DNA from: Gelatiniphilus marinus
Lineage (GTDB): Bacteria; Bacteroidota; Bacteroidia; Flavobacteriales; Flavobacteriaceae
Assembly: GCF_042678305.1 (NCBI RefSeq)
Contig: NZ_JBHUDT010000001.1
Reading direction: 5' to 3' (one strand)
Length of the DNA: 64,000 bases
Made by a program: the position numbers and the translations under genes. The notes under the pieces were generated by a model that was given only the letters and a program-made list of their open reading frames with translations, was not told the origin of the DNA and searched no databases. Each line of letters opens with the position of its first letter. Position 1 is the stretch's first letter. Shown here in pieces: positions 23,970-31,890 of the stretch.

Positions 23970-24554
23970 ATGCTCACCTTTAAAAACTACAATATTGCCG
24001 ATTGGTTTTCATTTTACCGAATTGTTGCTTCTCCTATATTATTAACATTAATTTGGTTTGATTTACGCTTGGTTTTTACTTGGCTTTTATTAATTAGCTA
24101 TTGTACCGATGCCATAGATGGCCATTTGGCAAGAAAGCTTAAAATAACAAGCCCCAGAGGTTCGCAACTCGACTCGTTTGGCGACCAAATAACACTTATA
24201 ATTGGCCTAATTGGCCTGTTTTATTTTGAAACCGATTTTATTAAAACCAACCGCGTTTTAATAGGTATCGCATTTATACCCTATATTATACAAATGGTAA
24301 TTGCCTATTTTAAATATGGTAAAGCAACGGCATTCCATACCTATTTGGCTAAACTATCGGCAATAATTCAAAGTATATTTATTTTATGGGCACTTTTTTT
24401 TACACCAGAACCCGTTTTATTTTACATCATGATTGGTATTGGGCTAATAGAAACTTTTGAAGAAATTGCGCTTATTTTTTTATATGATAATTGGGTGGCC
24501 GATGTAAAAGGTGTCTTTTGGGCATTACAAGATAAACGGCTAAAAAAAAGGTAG
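23970..24554 (+). CDS. CDP-alcohol phosphatidyltransferase family protein
   Basis: 194 residues with several membrane helices. The complete catalytic signature D-2x-DG-2x-AR-8x-G-3x-D-3x-D is present, beginning DAIDGHLARK and ending GDQ. Such enzymes join a CDP-linked lipid to an alcohol (for example glycerol-phosphate or serine) in phospholipid synthesis. The substrate cannot be read from the sequence. It begins 10 bp after cbpM and is likely co-transcribed, which links lipid synthesis with the chaperone genes. Confidence 0.85.
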   Translation: MLTFKNYNIADWFSFYRIVASPILLTLIWFDLRLVFTWLLLISYCTDAIDGHLARKLKITSPRGSQLDSFGDQITLIIGLIGLFYFETDFIKTNRVLIGIAFIPYIIQMVIAYFKYGKATAFHTYLAKLSAIIQSIFILWALFFTPEPVLFYIMIGIGLIETFEEIALIFLYDNWVADVKGVFWALQDKRLKKR

Positions 24555-24556
24555 AT

Positions 24557-24599
24557 TGATATATATCATTGTGAAGTATAAAAAGTAACAATACTTTTA
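24557..24599 (+). promoter_or_regulatory. Regulon box B7 and promoter of the PNPOx-like operon
   Basis: Box TGATATATATCA at 24557-24568 (perfect palindrome), 23-bp spacer, TACTTTTA at 24592-24599, 24 bases before the ATG at 24624. The box begins 2 bp after the upstream stop codon. Confidence 0.8.
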
Positions 24600-24623
24600 A
24601 ATACATGCTTTAACAATACTACC

Positions 24624-25076
24624 ATGAAAGACTTAACAACACATGAAATAAAACACATTCTAAAAACCAATTACATTGGAAACCTATCTTTTATCTGGAA
24701 AAACAAACCCTATGTAATTCCTATTACCTATTATTATAACGAAGAAGAAAATTGTATTATAAGCTATTCGGGAGAAGGCCATAAAATAGATGCCATGCGC
24801 ACAAACAAAGCAGTAGCACTTGGTGTTACCCAAATACAATCTGTTACCCATTGGCAATCTGTACTGGTACATGGCCATTTTGAAGAATTAGAAGGCACCT
24901 ATGCCAAACAAGAACTGCACAAATTTGCGTTGGGCATAAAAAAACTAATGCTTTTTAAAGAAAACAAACACCATCAGCTAATAAGTGATTTTTCCAGCAA
25001 GATAAGCGCTTGCGGTGTGCCCATAGTATATCGCATAAAAATTCTTGAAATAACAGGAAAACACAGAACATATTAA
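24624..25076 (+). CDS. Pyridoxamine 5'-phosphate oxidase-like flavin-binding protein
   Basis: 150 residues with the split-barrel flavin fold: IGNLSFIWKNKPYVIPITYYY at the N terminus and GEGHKIDAMRTNKAVALGV with the typical H-K-D and R-x-N contacts. Members bind FMN, F420 or heme and are often stress or NO-linked. A true PdxH is larger, so the specific substrate is unknown. It is behind box B7 and starts a two-gene operon with the membrane/DUF6544-like gene. Confidence 0.8.
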   Translation: MKDLTTHEIKHILKTNYIGNLSFIWKNKPYVIPITYYYNEEENCIISYSGEGHKIDAMRTNKAVALGVTQIQSVTHWQSVLVHGHFEELEGTYAKQELHKFALGIKKLMLFKENKHHQLISDFSSKISACGVPIVYRIKILEITGKHRTY

Positions 25077-25097
25077 ACCAACATAACACTTGTTATT

Positions 25098-26195
25098 ATG
25101 AAACTGGGTTTCGGACTTTTATTAATTTTACATGGCACAATGCATTTAATAGGTTTTGTAAAGGCCTTTTATTTTAATGCTGAAAACAAACAAGCACTTG
25201 GTATTTCTAAGTCGGCTGGCTTACTTTGGCTGTTAGTTTTTATATTATTTATTGCTTTGGCGTCTTTGTTTTTTTACGACAAAAAATGGTTTTATCTAGC
25301 TTTTGTTACCGTTTGTATTTCACAAATTTTAATTCTTACCGTTTGGAACGATGCCAAATTTGGAACCCTTATAAATGCCATTATTATATTAGTAAGTATC
25401 TCTGCCTATGGCAACCACCATTTTAATAATAAAGTTACAAAAGAAAAAACAGCATTATATAAAAACATTACAATCAATAATACTAAGGTTGTTGGCAAAA
25501 ACGACCTTTTGCCGCTTCCTGAAATTGTACAGAAATGGATGGAAAATTCGGGTGTTTTAGATAAACAAAACACAGTTTCGCTAAGGTTAAAACAAATTGG
25601 GCAAATGAGAACCAAACCACATAGCAAGTGGATGCCTTTTTCAGCAGAACAATATTTTAACTTAAGTAATCCTGCTTTTGTTTGGGTAACTAAGGTTAGG
25701 TTCTTGCCCATTATAAATATGGTTGGCAGAGATAAGCTAACAAACGGTAAAGGCGAAATGCTTATTAAATTAGCATCATTAATTCCAGTAGTAAACGAAA
25801 GAGATAACCACAAAATAAACTCTGGGACCATGCAACGTTTTTTAAGCGAAATGTGCTGGTTTCCGTCGGCTGCTTTAAACCATTACATAACCTGGGAATT
25901 TATTGATAGCTCTTCCGCGAAAGCGACATTAACCATAAAAAAACATAGTGTTTCAGGCATCTTTAAATTTAACACCAAAGGCGATTTGCTTGCTTTTGAA
26001 ACCAACAGGTATTATGGAGGGAGCAAAGATGCAAAACAAGAAAAATGGGTTGTTAAAATAATAGATTACAAAAATTTTGATGGCTACAGAATACCTTATA
26101 AATGCAAGGTGGTTTGGCAATTGCAAGACGGCGATTTTAATTGGTTAAATCTAGAAATCACAGATTTAGAATATAATATAACAGAACCTTATTAA
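25098..26195 (+). CDS. Membrane protein with C-terminal DUF6544-like domain
   Basis: 365 residues. Four N-terminal hydrophobic segments (about 1-22, 38-60, 64-84 and 88-105) lead to a soluble ~240-residue domain with VSLRLKQIGQMRTKPHSKWMPFSAEQYF and an aromatic, beta-rich core (KKHSVSGIFKFNTKGDLLAFE). The pattern fits DUF6544/DUF6920 proteins of unknown function. It lies 21 bp after the PNPOx-like gene, so it is in the regulon. The family name is moderately certain. Confidence 0.65.
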   Translation: MKLGFGLLLILHGTMHLIGFVKAFYFNAENKQALGISKSAGLLWLLVFILFIALASLFFYDKKWFYLAFVTVCISQILILTVWNDAKFGTLINAIIILVSISAYGNHHFNNKVTKEKTALYKNITINNTKVVGKNDLLPLPEIVQKWMENSGVLDKQNTVSLRLKQIGQMRTKPHSKWMPFSAEQYFNLSNPAFVWVTKVRFLPIINMVGRDKLTNGKGEMLIKLASLIPVVNERDNHKINSGTMQRFLSEMCWFPSAALNHYITWEFIDSSSAKATLTIKKHSVSGIFKFNTKGDLLAFETNRYYGGSKDAKQEKWVVKIIDYKNFDGYRIPYKCKVVWQLQDGDFNWLNLEITDLEYNITEPY

Positions 26196-26216
26196 GTACT
26201 TTTTTACTTGGTTATA

Positions 26217-26259
26217 TGATAAATATCATTTTTAAAAATGTTATTAAAGAATAGATTTG
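26217..26259 (+). promoter_or_regulatory. Regulon box B8 and promoter of the fifth Usp gene
   Basis: Box TGATAAATATCA at 26217-26228, 23-bp spacer, TAGATTTG at 26252-26259, an exact match to the -7 consensus, 20 bases before the ATG at 26280. Confidence 0.82.
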
Positions 26260-26279
26260 CTTGATAAAACCAAAGTGCT

Positions 26280-27206
26280 ATGAAAACCATATTATACGCC
26301 ACAGATTGCACCGAAAACGACGCCAAGGCCTTAAAATACGCCTACCGCTTTAGCTGTATTATGAAAGCAGAATTACACGTTTTGCGCGTTTACCAATTTC
26401 CACCCATAAATTTATCAACTATTCAATCTTCAGAGTTGGTAAAAAAGCGCATGCAGCAGGAGCAAAAAGATATAGTTACAAAATACTGTGCAGACCATCT
26501 TAAAAACGAGTTTCGCCAAGAGCCTGTTTTTATACATGCTACAGAACAGGCATCTATTGCCAACGGCATTCTTGATACGGCAAAAAAACTAGACCCAGAT
26601 CTTGTTATTTTAGGTATGAAAGATAGCCACAGTAATAGAGGCCTTTTTTCGGGCAATATAGCCAATGCGGTATTGGATAAAATTGAAACCCCACTGCTAA
26701 TGGTACCCAATGGCATAGTTTACAACAGGCTTTCAACTATTGTTTATGCTTCAGATTTTGAACAGGAAGACCTATTATCTATTAAAAAACTTATAGAAAT
26801 TGCGCGTCCGTTCAATGCCCTTATCGAGGTTGTACATATCCATAAAACAGATACTGCTAGTGCAAAAGAGCGGATGGATAAGTTTAAAAACATGCTTTTA
26901 AAACAGGTGTCGTATCCAGAAATTGGGTTTAAAACAATAGCATCATCTAAAATAAAACAAGGTTTGGTTAATGTTTTAAATAACGAAAAAGCCAATATGC
27001 TTGCCATGTTAGAGCGCAACCGCAATGTAAAACTTACCAACTTATTTTACAAAGATTTAATAAAAGACATGGGCACCACCGTTGCCATACCCATACTGGC
27101 GTTTAACAAAGGGGCCAAAATAAAATTTAATACGGCAAATGCTATACATAATAAAGCTACACAAGACTGTGAAAAAAGCAAACAGAATGTGGTATTGAAC
27201 ATTTAA
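26280..27206 (+). CDS. Universal stress protein, tandem Usp domains (divergent)
   Basis: 308 residues, two Usp domains plus a ~25-residue polar tail. Domain 1 has a broken nucleotide loop: GMKDSHSNRGLFSGN lacks the second glycine of G-2x-G-9x-G, so it may not bind ATP like its four paralogues. It has its own box (B8) and is probably monocistronic, ending convergent with the Mla operon. A different signalling role from the other Usps is possible. Confidence 0.85.
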   Translation: MKTILYATDCTENDAKALKYAYRFSCIMKAELHVLRVYQFPPINLSTIQSSELVKKRMQQEQKDIVTKYCADHLKNEFRQEPVFIHATEQASIANGILDTAKKLDPDLVILGMKDSHSNRGLFSGNIANAVLDKIETPLLMVPNGIVYNRLSTIVYASDFEQEDLLSIKKLIEIARPFNALIEVVHIHKTDTASAKERMDKFKNMLLKQVSYPEIGFKTIASSKIKQGLVNVLNNEKANMLAMLERNRNVKLTNLFYKDLIKDMGTTVAIPILAFNKGAKIKFNTANAIHNKATQDCEKSKQNVVLNI

Positions 27207-27260
27207 ACCCTATGCTATAAAGTAAAAGCACTAGGTTGTATTTTTTTATGGCCTGGTTTT

Positions 27261-28256
27261 TTAATTGTTATCTTTTAAGGCCTTTTTTTTCTCGCGCTCT
27301 AATTTCCTGAAATAGCTTCGCGTTAAAAAATTATGCTTTAAAGCCTCCATGTTTTGGTTAAATTTATCGGTACCTTGGTTAAGGTTAATTAAGGTTTCTT
27401 TAAGGTTTTTAACAAATTCCTCATCGTTAGACAAATAATTTAAAGCACCTTTACCATCTTTTATATTGCCAATGGTTTTGTCTAAATTGGCAATAAGCTT
27501 GTTTATAGACTCACTCGACGCATTTAAGTTAGCAATTGTTTGTCGCATTTTTTCAGCTTCAAAAGGATCGTTTAGTAATACACCTGCAACACTTTCATTC
27601 AAATCAATAGAGTTAACAATACCGTTAATTCCTTTTATGGTTTTACGGGTTTCAACACTTGCCAATTGTAAATTGTTAATGGCTTGCTTTATATTATTTG
27701 CCGTTATAGAATCGTTAATAAGCATAGCCAATGTACCTTTTCCGCTAGTAATAGCGTTTGTAATTTCCAATAATTCTGCGGTTAACAATGCTGCGTTTTC
27801 GTTGGTTACATTTAAGGTGTTTAGCATATCGTCTGTTCCTATTTTGGTAAAAGATTTAATAATATCTCCGGCTGAAATAGTAGCAGCATTACCTTTTCCC
27901 GGAATAATATTAACTATCATGTTTCCTACCAAACCATCTGTTCCTATGGTAGCAATGGCGTCTTTCTTTATATGCTTTACCATTTTTTTATCTATAACCA
28001 TATTTACATTTATTGTTGAATCGTTTATCATGGAAATAGCATTTACCGTTCCTATGTTAATACCTGAATATCTAACATTGTTGCCTTTTAGCAAACCGTT
28101 AACATTATTGAAGTTTGCGCTAATGCTAAATGTCTTGGCGAACATATTTTGGCGATTGCCAATTAAGTAAACAGCCCCTACAAAAAGCAGTAATGCTACA
28201 ATAACAAAGATGCCCAATTTTAGTTTTTCGCTAGTTGTTTTTTGCATGATCTTCAA
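27261..28256 (-). CDS. mlaD: MlaD/MCE-family lipid-transport substrate-binding protein
   Basis: 331 residues. One N-terminal transmembrane helix (LGIFVIVALLLFVGAVYLIG, about residues 14-33), an MCE domain (about 38-118, with VNGLLKGNNVRYSGINIGTV), and a long helical C-terminal part with repeats of asparagine-rich heptads (INNLQLASVETRKTI). MQKTTSEKLK at residue 4 may be the start. MCE proteins bridge the periplasm and shuttle phospholipids. It is the third gene of the MlaE-F-D operon (8-bp gap to MlaF). Confidence 0.87.
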   Translation of the reverse strand: MKIMQKTTSEKLKLGIFVIVALLLFVGAVYLIGNRQNMFAKTFSISANFNNVNGLLKGNNVRYSGINIGTVNAISMINDSTINVNMVIDKKMVKHIKKDAIATIGTDGLVGNMIVNIIPGKGNAATISAGDIIKSFTKIGTDDMLNTLNVTNENAALLTAELLEITNAITSGKGTLAMLINDSITANNIKQAINNLQLASVETRKTIKGINGIVNSIDLNESVAGVLLNDPFEAEKMRQTIANLNASSESINKLIANLDKTIGNIKDGKGALNYLSNDEEFVKNLKETLINLNQGTDKFNQNMEALKHNFLTRSYFRKLEREKKKALKDNN

Positions 28257-28264
28257 TTTTTGAT

Positions 28265-29044
28265 TTATTTAAAAAACGCTCTTACGTTTTGGTCTTTAGA
28301 CGCTGCTAATTCTTTATAAGTCCCTTCGGCGTAATTAATACCGTTTACCAATAAAACAATACGTTCTGAGACCACTCTGGCACAATCAACATCGTGTGTT
28401 ATTATTAGTGATGATGTGTTATATTTTTTTTGTATTTTACGCATAAGCGCAATAATTTCTTTTGATGTAATAGGATCTAGTCCGCTTGTTGGCTCATCGT
28501 ATAATATTATTTTAGGCTTAAGTATTAATGTTCTTGCCAAAGCGATACGGCGTTTCATACCGCCAGAAAGTTCAGATGGCATTAAGTTTATAGCATTAAC
28601 CAATCCAACGCTTTCTAACGCCTCCATAACTAATGGTGTGGTATCTGTAATATTTTTAAACCTACTTTTGTGCCTGCGCAACGGAAACTCTAAATTTTCT
28701 CTTACCGTCATAGAATCGTATAAAGCACTACCTTGAAAAAGGAAACCTATTTCGGTACGCAACTCATCTAAATCTGTACGATTTAATGTTGTAATAGCTT
28801 TTCCCATAACTTTAATGCTGCCAGAGTCTGGTTGTATTAAACCCACCAAGCATTTTATCATAACCGATTTTCCGGAGCCAGATTTACCCATTATAACTAG
28901 GTTTTCGCCTTTAAAAAGGTTTAAGCTAAAGCCGTTTAAAACATGGTTATTACCAAAGGCTTTTTTTAAATCTTTAATTTCAAGAATTGGTTCTTCATCC
29001 ATTAAAGATGTTGGGGTTTCTTTTATGTTTTGTGTTTTATCCAT
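28265..29044 (-). CDS. mlaF: MlaF-type ABC transporter ATPase
   Basis: 259 residues. Walker A GKSGSGKSV, Q-loop FLFQGSALYDSM, signature LSGGMKRR, Walker B IILYDEPTSGLD, and H-loop ITHD. The LSGGMKRR variant is characteristic of the Mla/Ttg2/Mkl ATPases. It powers lipid transport with the MlaE permease upstream (3-bp gap) and MlaD downstream (8-bp gap). Confidence 0.93.
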   Translation of the reverse strand: MDKTQNIKETPTSLMDEEPILEIKDLKKAFGNNHVLNGFSLNLFKGENLVIMGKSGSGKSVMIKCLVGLIQPDSGSIKVMGKAITTLNRTDLDELRTEIGFLFQGSALYDSMTVRENLEFPLRRHKSRFKNITDTTPLVMEALESVGLVNAINLMPSELSGGMKRRIALARTLILKPKIILYDEPTSGLDPITSKEIIALMRKIQKKYNTSSLIITHDVDCARVVSERIVLLVNGINYAEGTYKELAASKDQNVRAFFK

Positions 29045-29047
29045 GAT

Positions 29048-29827
29048 TTAAATTTCAAAAAATATATCGGTTACAAATACCGCAATAAAGTCTATTATAA
29101 AAAGTAACATTGATGAAAACACCACGGCAGAATTAGCCGCCATTCCTACCCCAACGGTACCTTTTTTGCAATAATAGCCTTTAAAACAACCCACAAGTCC
29201 AATGGCAAACCCGAAAAAAAACGTTTTTATGGTTGCAGGGATAAGGTCTCCAAATGCCAACGCATTAAACACTTTATTAAAATATAATTGAAAAGAGACT
29301 TCGCCTTTGGCGTTTTCTACAATAAAAGATCCTAAAAGCGCTATGGTATCGCCCAGAATAACCAACAAAGGCAGCATAAGTGTCGCTGCTAAAACTCTAG
29401 TAACCACTAAATATTTAAACGGATTTGTACCAGAGACCTCCATAGCATCAATTTGCTCTGTAACACGCATGGAGCCCAATTCTGCACCTATACCAGAAGC
29501 TATTCTTCCGGCAAAGGTAAGCGCTATAATTACGGGGCCAATTTCTCTAATAATCGATATGCTTACCATAGAAGGCATCCAAGACTCTGCACCAAACTCC
29601 TCTAGTGTGGGTCTGGTTTGCAGGGTTATTACCAAACCAATAATAAAGCCTGTTACAGCAACCAATAAAATAGAACGGTATCCAATACTGTAACATTGTC
29701 TTAAAAGCGCTTTAAACTCAAAAGGTTTAGAAAAAAGCTGTTTAAAAAAGCGATTTGCAAAATAAGCAAGAGCTCCAATTTCTATAATAAAAGCTTTTAT
29801 TTTTATGAATTTTAACATAGAGTACAT
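29048..29827 (-). CDS. mlaE: MlaE-type ABC transporter permease
   Basis: 259 residues with about five transmembrane segments and the family signature region GFIIGLVITLQTRPTLEEFG followed by IGPVIIALTFAGRIASGIGAELGSM (conserved R-x-A-S-G-E/A). It forms the inner-membrane channel of the phospholipid transport system that keeps outer-membrane asymmetry. First gene of the operon, behind box B9, and divergent from the patatin gene. Confidence 0.92.
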   Translation of the reverse strand: MYSMLKFIKIKAFIIEIGALAYFANRFFKQLFSKPFEFKALLRQCYSIGYRSILLVAVTGFIIGLVITLQTRPTLEEFGAESWMPSMVSISIIREIGPVIIALTFAGRIASGIGAELGSMRVTEQIDAMEVSGTNPFKYLVVTRVLAATLMLPLLVILGDTIALLGSFIVENAKGEVSFQLYFNKVFNALAFGDLIPATIKTFFFGFAIGLVGCFKGYYCKKGTVGVGMAANSAVVFSSMLLFIIDFIAVFVTDIFFEI

Positions 29828-29836
29828 TCTATTATT

Positions 29837-29879
29837 TAAAATTATACTATTTCTATTAGTTATAAAATGATTAAAATCA
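29837..29879 (-). promoter_or_regulatory. Regulon box B9 and promoter of the mlaEFD operon
   Basis: Box TGATTAAAATCA at 29868-29879, 23-bp spacer, TAATTTTA at 29844-29837 on the minus strand, 10 bases before the ATG complement at 29827. Confidence 0.72.
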
Positions 29880-29887
29880 TGTAATAC

Positions 29888-29930
29888 TGATGCATATCAT
29901 TGTAATGCTTCAGGAATTTTGCTACTTTTA
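29888..29930 (+). promoter_or_regulatory. Regulon box B10 and promoter of the patatin gene
   Basis: Box TGATGCATATCA at 29888-29899, 23-bp spacer, TACTTTTA at 29923-29930, 19 bases before the ATG at 29949. It is only 8 bp from box B9, so each divergent promoter has its own site; centres are 20 bp apart, two helical turns. Confidence 0.76.
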
Positions 29931-29948
29931 AAATTAAATATGTAACAC

Positions 29949-30728
29949 ATGAGTTTAGGTTTGGTTTTATCTGGTGGAGGCATTCGTGGTGCCGCCCATA
30001 TTGGAGCCATAAAGGCTTTAGAAGAACACAATATTTACCCAACCCATATAGCAGGTACAAGCGCTGGTGCTATTGTTGGCGCACTTTATGCTTATGGACA
30101 CAATGGCGATGTGATTTTAAATTTTTTTAAAGCTATTAATGTATTGGATATTAAAAAATACGCTTTAAACAAACCTGGGTTTATTGATGCCGAAAAATTT
30201 TATTCTGATTTTAAAACTTATTTAAAAAACGACGATTTCAAGTTTTTAAAAAAAGAGCTGTACATTACGGCAACCAATATTTTAAATGGCCAATTAGAGG
30301 TTTTTAGCAAAGGTGAACTTATTAAACCCATTTTAGCATCTGCTGCTATTCCAGGCATTTTTCCTCCTGTAAAGATAAAAGACTCGTATTATGTTGATGG
30401 CGGTACACTTAACAACTTTCCGGTAGAATTGTTAAAACCCAAGTGCAAAAAAATTATTGGGGTTTATGTTAACGGATTTGAAACTATAACCATTAAAGAT
30501 TTAAAACATTCGCATAATGTAGTAGAGCGTGCTTTTAAATTAAAATCGGTTAAAGAAGATCAAGAAAAGTTTAGCGATTGCGATTTGGTTATTTCGCCGA
30601 ATGAATTGGGCAAATATGGCACTTTCGATAAAAAATATCTCGATCAGGTTTTTAAACTAGGATACGATGCTACCAAAAAAGAACTACAAAACAATAAAGT
30701 ATTTTTACCTTCTTTTATTGAAAACTGA
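29949..30728 (+). CDS. Patatin-like phospholipase
   Basis: 259 residues. The oxyanion loop GGGIRG, the nucleophile S38 in GTSAG and the dyad aspartate D150 in VDGG are all present, so it should be an active lipid acyl hydrolase. No signal peptide; it is cytosolic or membrane-peripheral. It shares a divergent control region with the mlaEFD lipid transporter, which suggests membrane lipid turnover as a stress response. Confidence 0.9.
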   Translation: MSLGLVLSGGGIRGAAHIGAIKALEEHNIYPTHIAGTSAGAIVGALYAYGHNGDVILNFFKAINVLDIKKYALNKPGFIDAEKFYSDFKTYLKNDDFKFLKKELYITATNILNGQLEVFSKGELIKPILASAAIPGIFPPVKIKDSYYVDGGTLNNFPVELLKPKCKKIIGVYVNGFETITIKDLKHSHNVVERAFKLKSVKEDQEKFSDCDLVISPNELGKYGTFDKKYLDQVFKLGYDATKKELQNNKVFLPSFIEN

Positions 30729-30768
30729 TGATTGTCATTTTTGACTCTTTGATACATATGTATATTTA
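30726..30768 (+). promoter_or_regulatory. Regulon box B11 and promoter of the L,D-transpeptidase
   Basis: Box TGATGATTGTCA at 30726-30737 (right arm GTCA instead of ATCA), 23-bp spacer, TATATTTA at 30761-30768, 22 bases before the ATG at 30790. The box overlaps the patatin stop codon. The weakest box of the set, but with the same exact spacing. Confidence 0.6.
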
Positions 30769-30789
30769 ATACCTATATATTGATGAGCC

Positions 30790-31734
30790 ATGAAAACTTA
30801 CAAAATGCTGCCCCAAATAAGCACCTCTTTACTTGTTGCAATTTTCGTTTTGTTTTTCCTAGAATATTGTAGTCCAAAAAACGAAACTTTTACCAGTTAT
30901 CGTGCAAAAACCCTTTCAAGATCTGTTGCAAAATCCGCCCCAGAAAAAATCCATATTACTACCCATAAAACCATCAGAATTGATCAATATTTTCAGTTTT
31001 TAGACTCTATTGTAAACAAATACGACTCGATTACTGCATATCCTTTAAGCGAGCATTTGCTGGTTAGGGCCAATCCATGGATAATTGATACCCTAAAAAA
31101 CACCGATTATTATTATATGAAAACCAGAGACTCCTTTATATATAACCAAAAAGAAATGATTGTTTTTCCAAAAGGAGCTACTTTGGTTTTGCCAGATTCT
31201 ACTAGAGCGAAACAACTGTTGGAATCGTTTAAAAAAACCCGTTTAAGCGTTAATATTCCTGAATTTAAATTACGCATTTTCATGGATACCTTGAGGCTTT
31301 ACGAATTTCCGGTTCGCGTAGGGCGCAATGAGAAAAAGTTTCTTAAAATGGCCGGTAGGATGGTTGATTTAAAAACAGAAACCGGATCTGGTACTATTGT
31401 AAAGCATGTGCGCAATCCAGATTACCACAACCCTGTTAGCGGGCAACAATACCTTGTAACAAAAAGAGATGATGGCAAGATAACCAAACTGCCCCAAATT
31501 CCTTTTATAGAAACTGAAATAAACGGCATAAGAAACGGGCAATTAATACATCCAACTACCAACCCCATAACTTTAGGTAAAGCTAGTTCTAATGGCTGTA
31601 TTGGCACAAAAGAAGCTGATGCTTGGGTAATTTATTATTACGCACCCATTGGAACGAAAATAAATATTAATTATAATTTGAATGTAACCGATGCAACTGG
31701 AAAAAAAAGTGTTATACAAGATATTTATAAGTAA
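30790..31734 (+). CDS. L,D-transpeptidase (YkuD domain)
   Basis: 314 residues. A hydrophobic N-terminal segment (about 9-26, followed by C27) targets it to the envelope as signal peptide or anchor. The YkuD catalytic motif is seen in the last quarter: H254 in LIHPTTNP, and C270 in GKASSNGCIG (S-x-G-C). Such enzymes make 3-3 crosslinks in peptidoglycan or attach proteins to it, often when growth slows. It is behind box B11 and convergent with acs. Confidence 0.87.
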   Translation: MKTYKMLPQISTSLLVAIFVLFFLEYCSPKNETFTSYRAKTLSRSVAKSAPEKIHITTHKTIRIDQYFQFLDSIVNKYDSITAYPLSEHLLVRANPWIIDTLKNTDYYYMKTRDSFIYNQKEMIVFPKGATLVLPDSTRAKQLLESFKKTRLSVNIPEFKLRIFMDTLRLYEFPVRVGRNEKKFLKMAGRMVDLKTETGSGTIVKHVRNPDYHNPVSGQQYLVTKRDDGKITKLPQIPFIETEINGIRNGQLIHPTTNPITLGKASSNGCIGTKEADAWVIYYYAPIGTKININYNLNVTDATGKKSVIQDIYK

Positions 31735-31785
31735 CCTTGAATATACTTTCGATGCGAAAAACCATATTAAAAACTGATTATAAAT

Positions 31786-31871
31786 AATTATACCATTTAC
31801 AATTTAAAATTACCATATATAAAGCGTTGTTTTTTGCCTGACAATAATTTTAAACCATAAATGGTATAATT
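31786..31871. repeat. 86-bp element bounded by a perfect 14-bp inverted repeat
   Basis: AATTATACCATTTA at 31786-31799 and its reverse complement TAAATGGTATAATT at 31858-31871, between the convergent L,D-transpeptidase and acs genes. It may be a bidirectional transcription stop or a tiny mobile remnant. Confidence 0.5.
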
Positions 31872-31890
31872 GGTTGGGTTATACTAAAAG

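Noticed and set aside
29868..29899. Reading the two adjacent boxes as a single long operator
   Set aside because: Each box has its own -7 element at exactly 23 bp in its own direction, so two independent sites explain the data better.
30752..30763. Palindrome ATACATATGTAT near box B11
   Set aside because: AT-rich and short, not found at the other boxes; it is likely chance.
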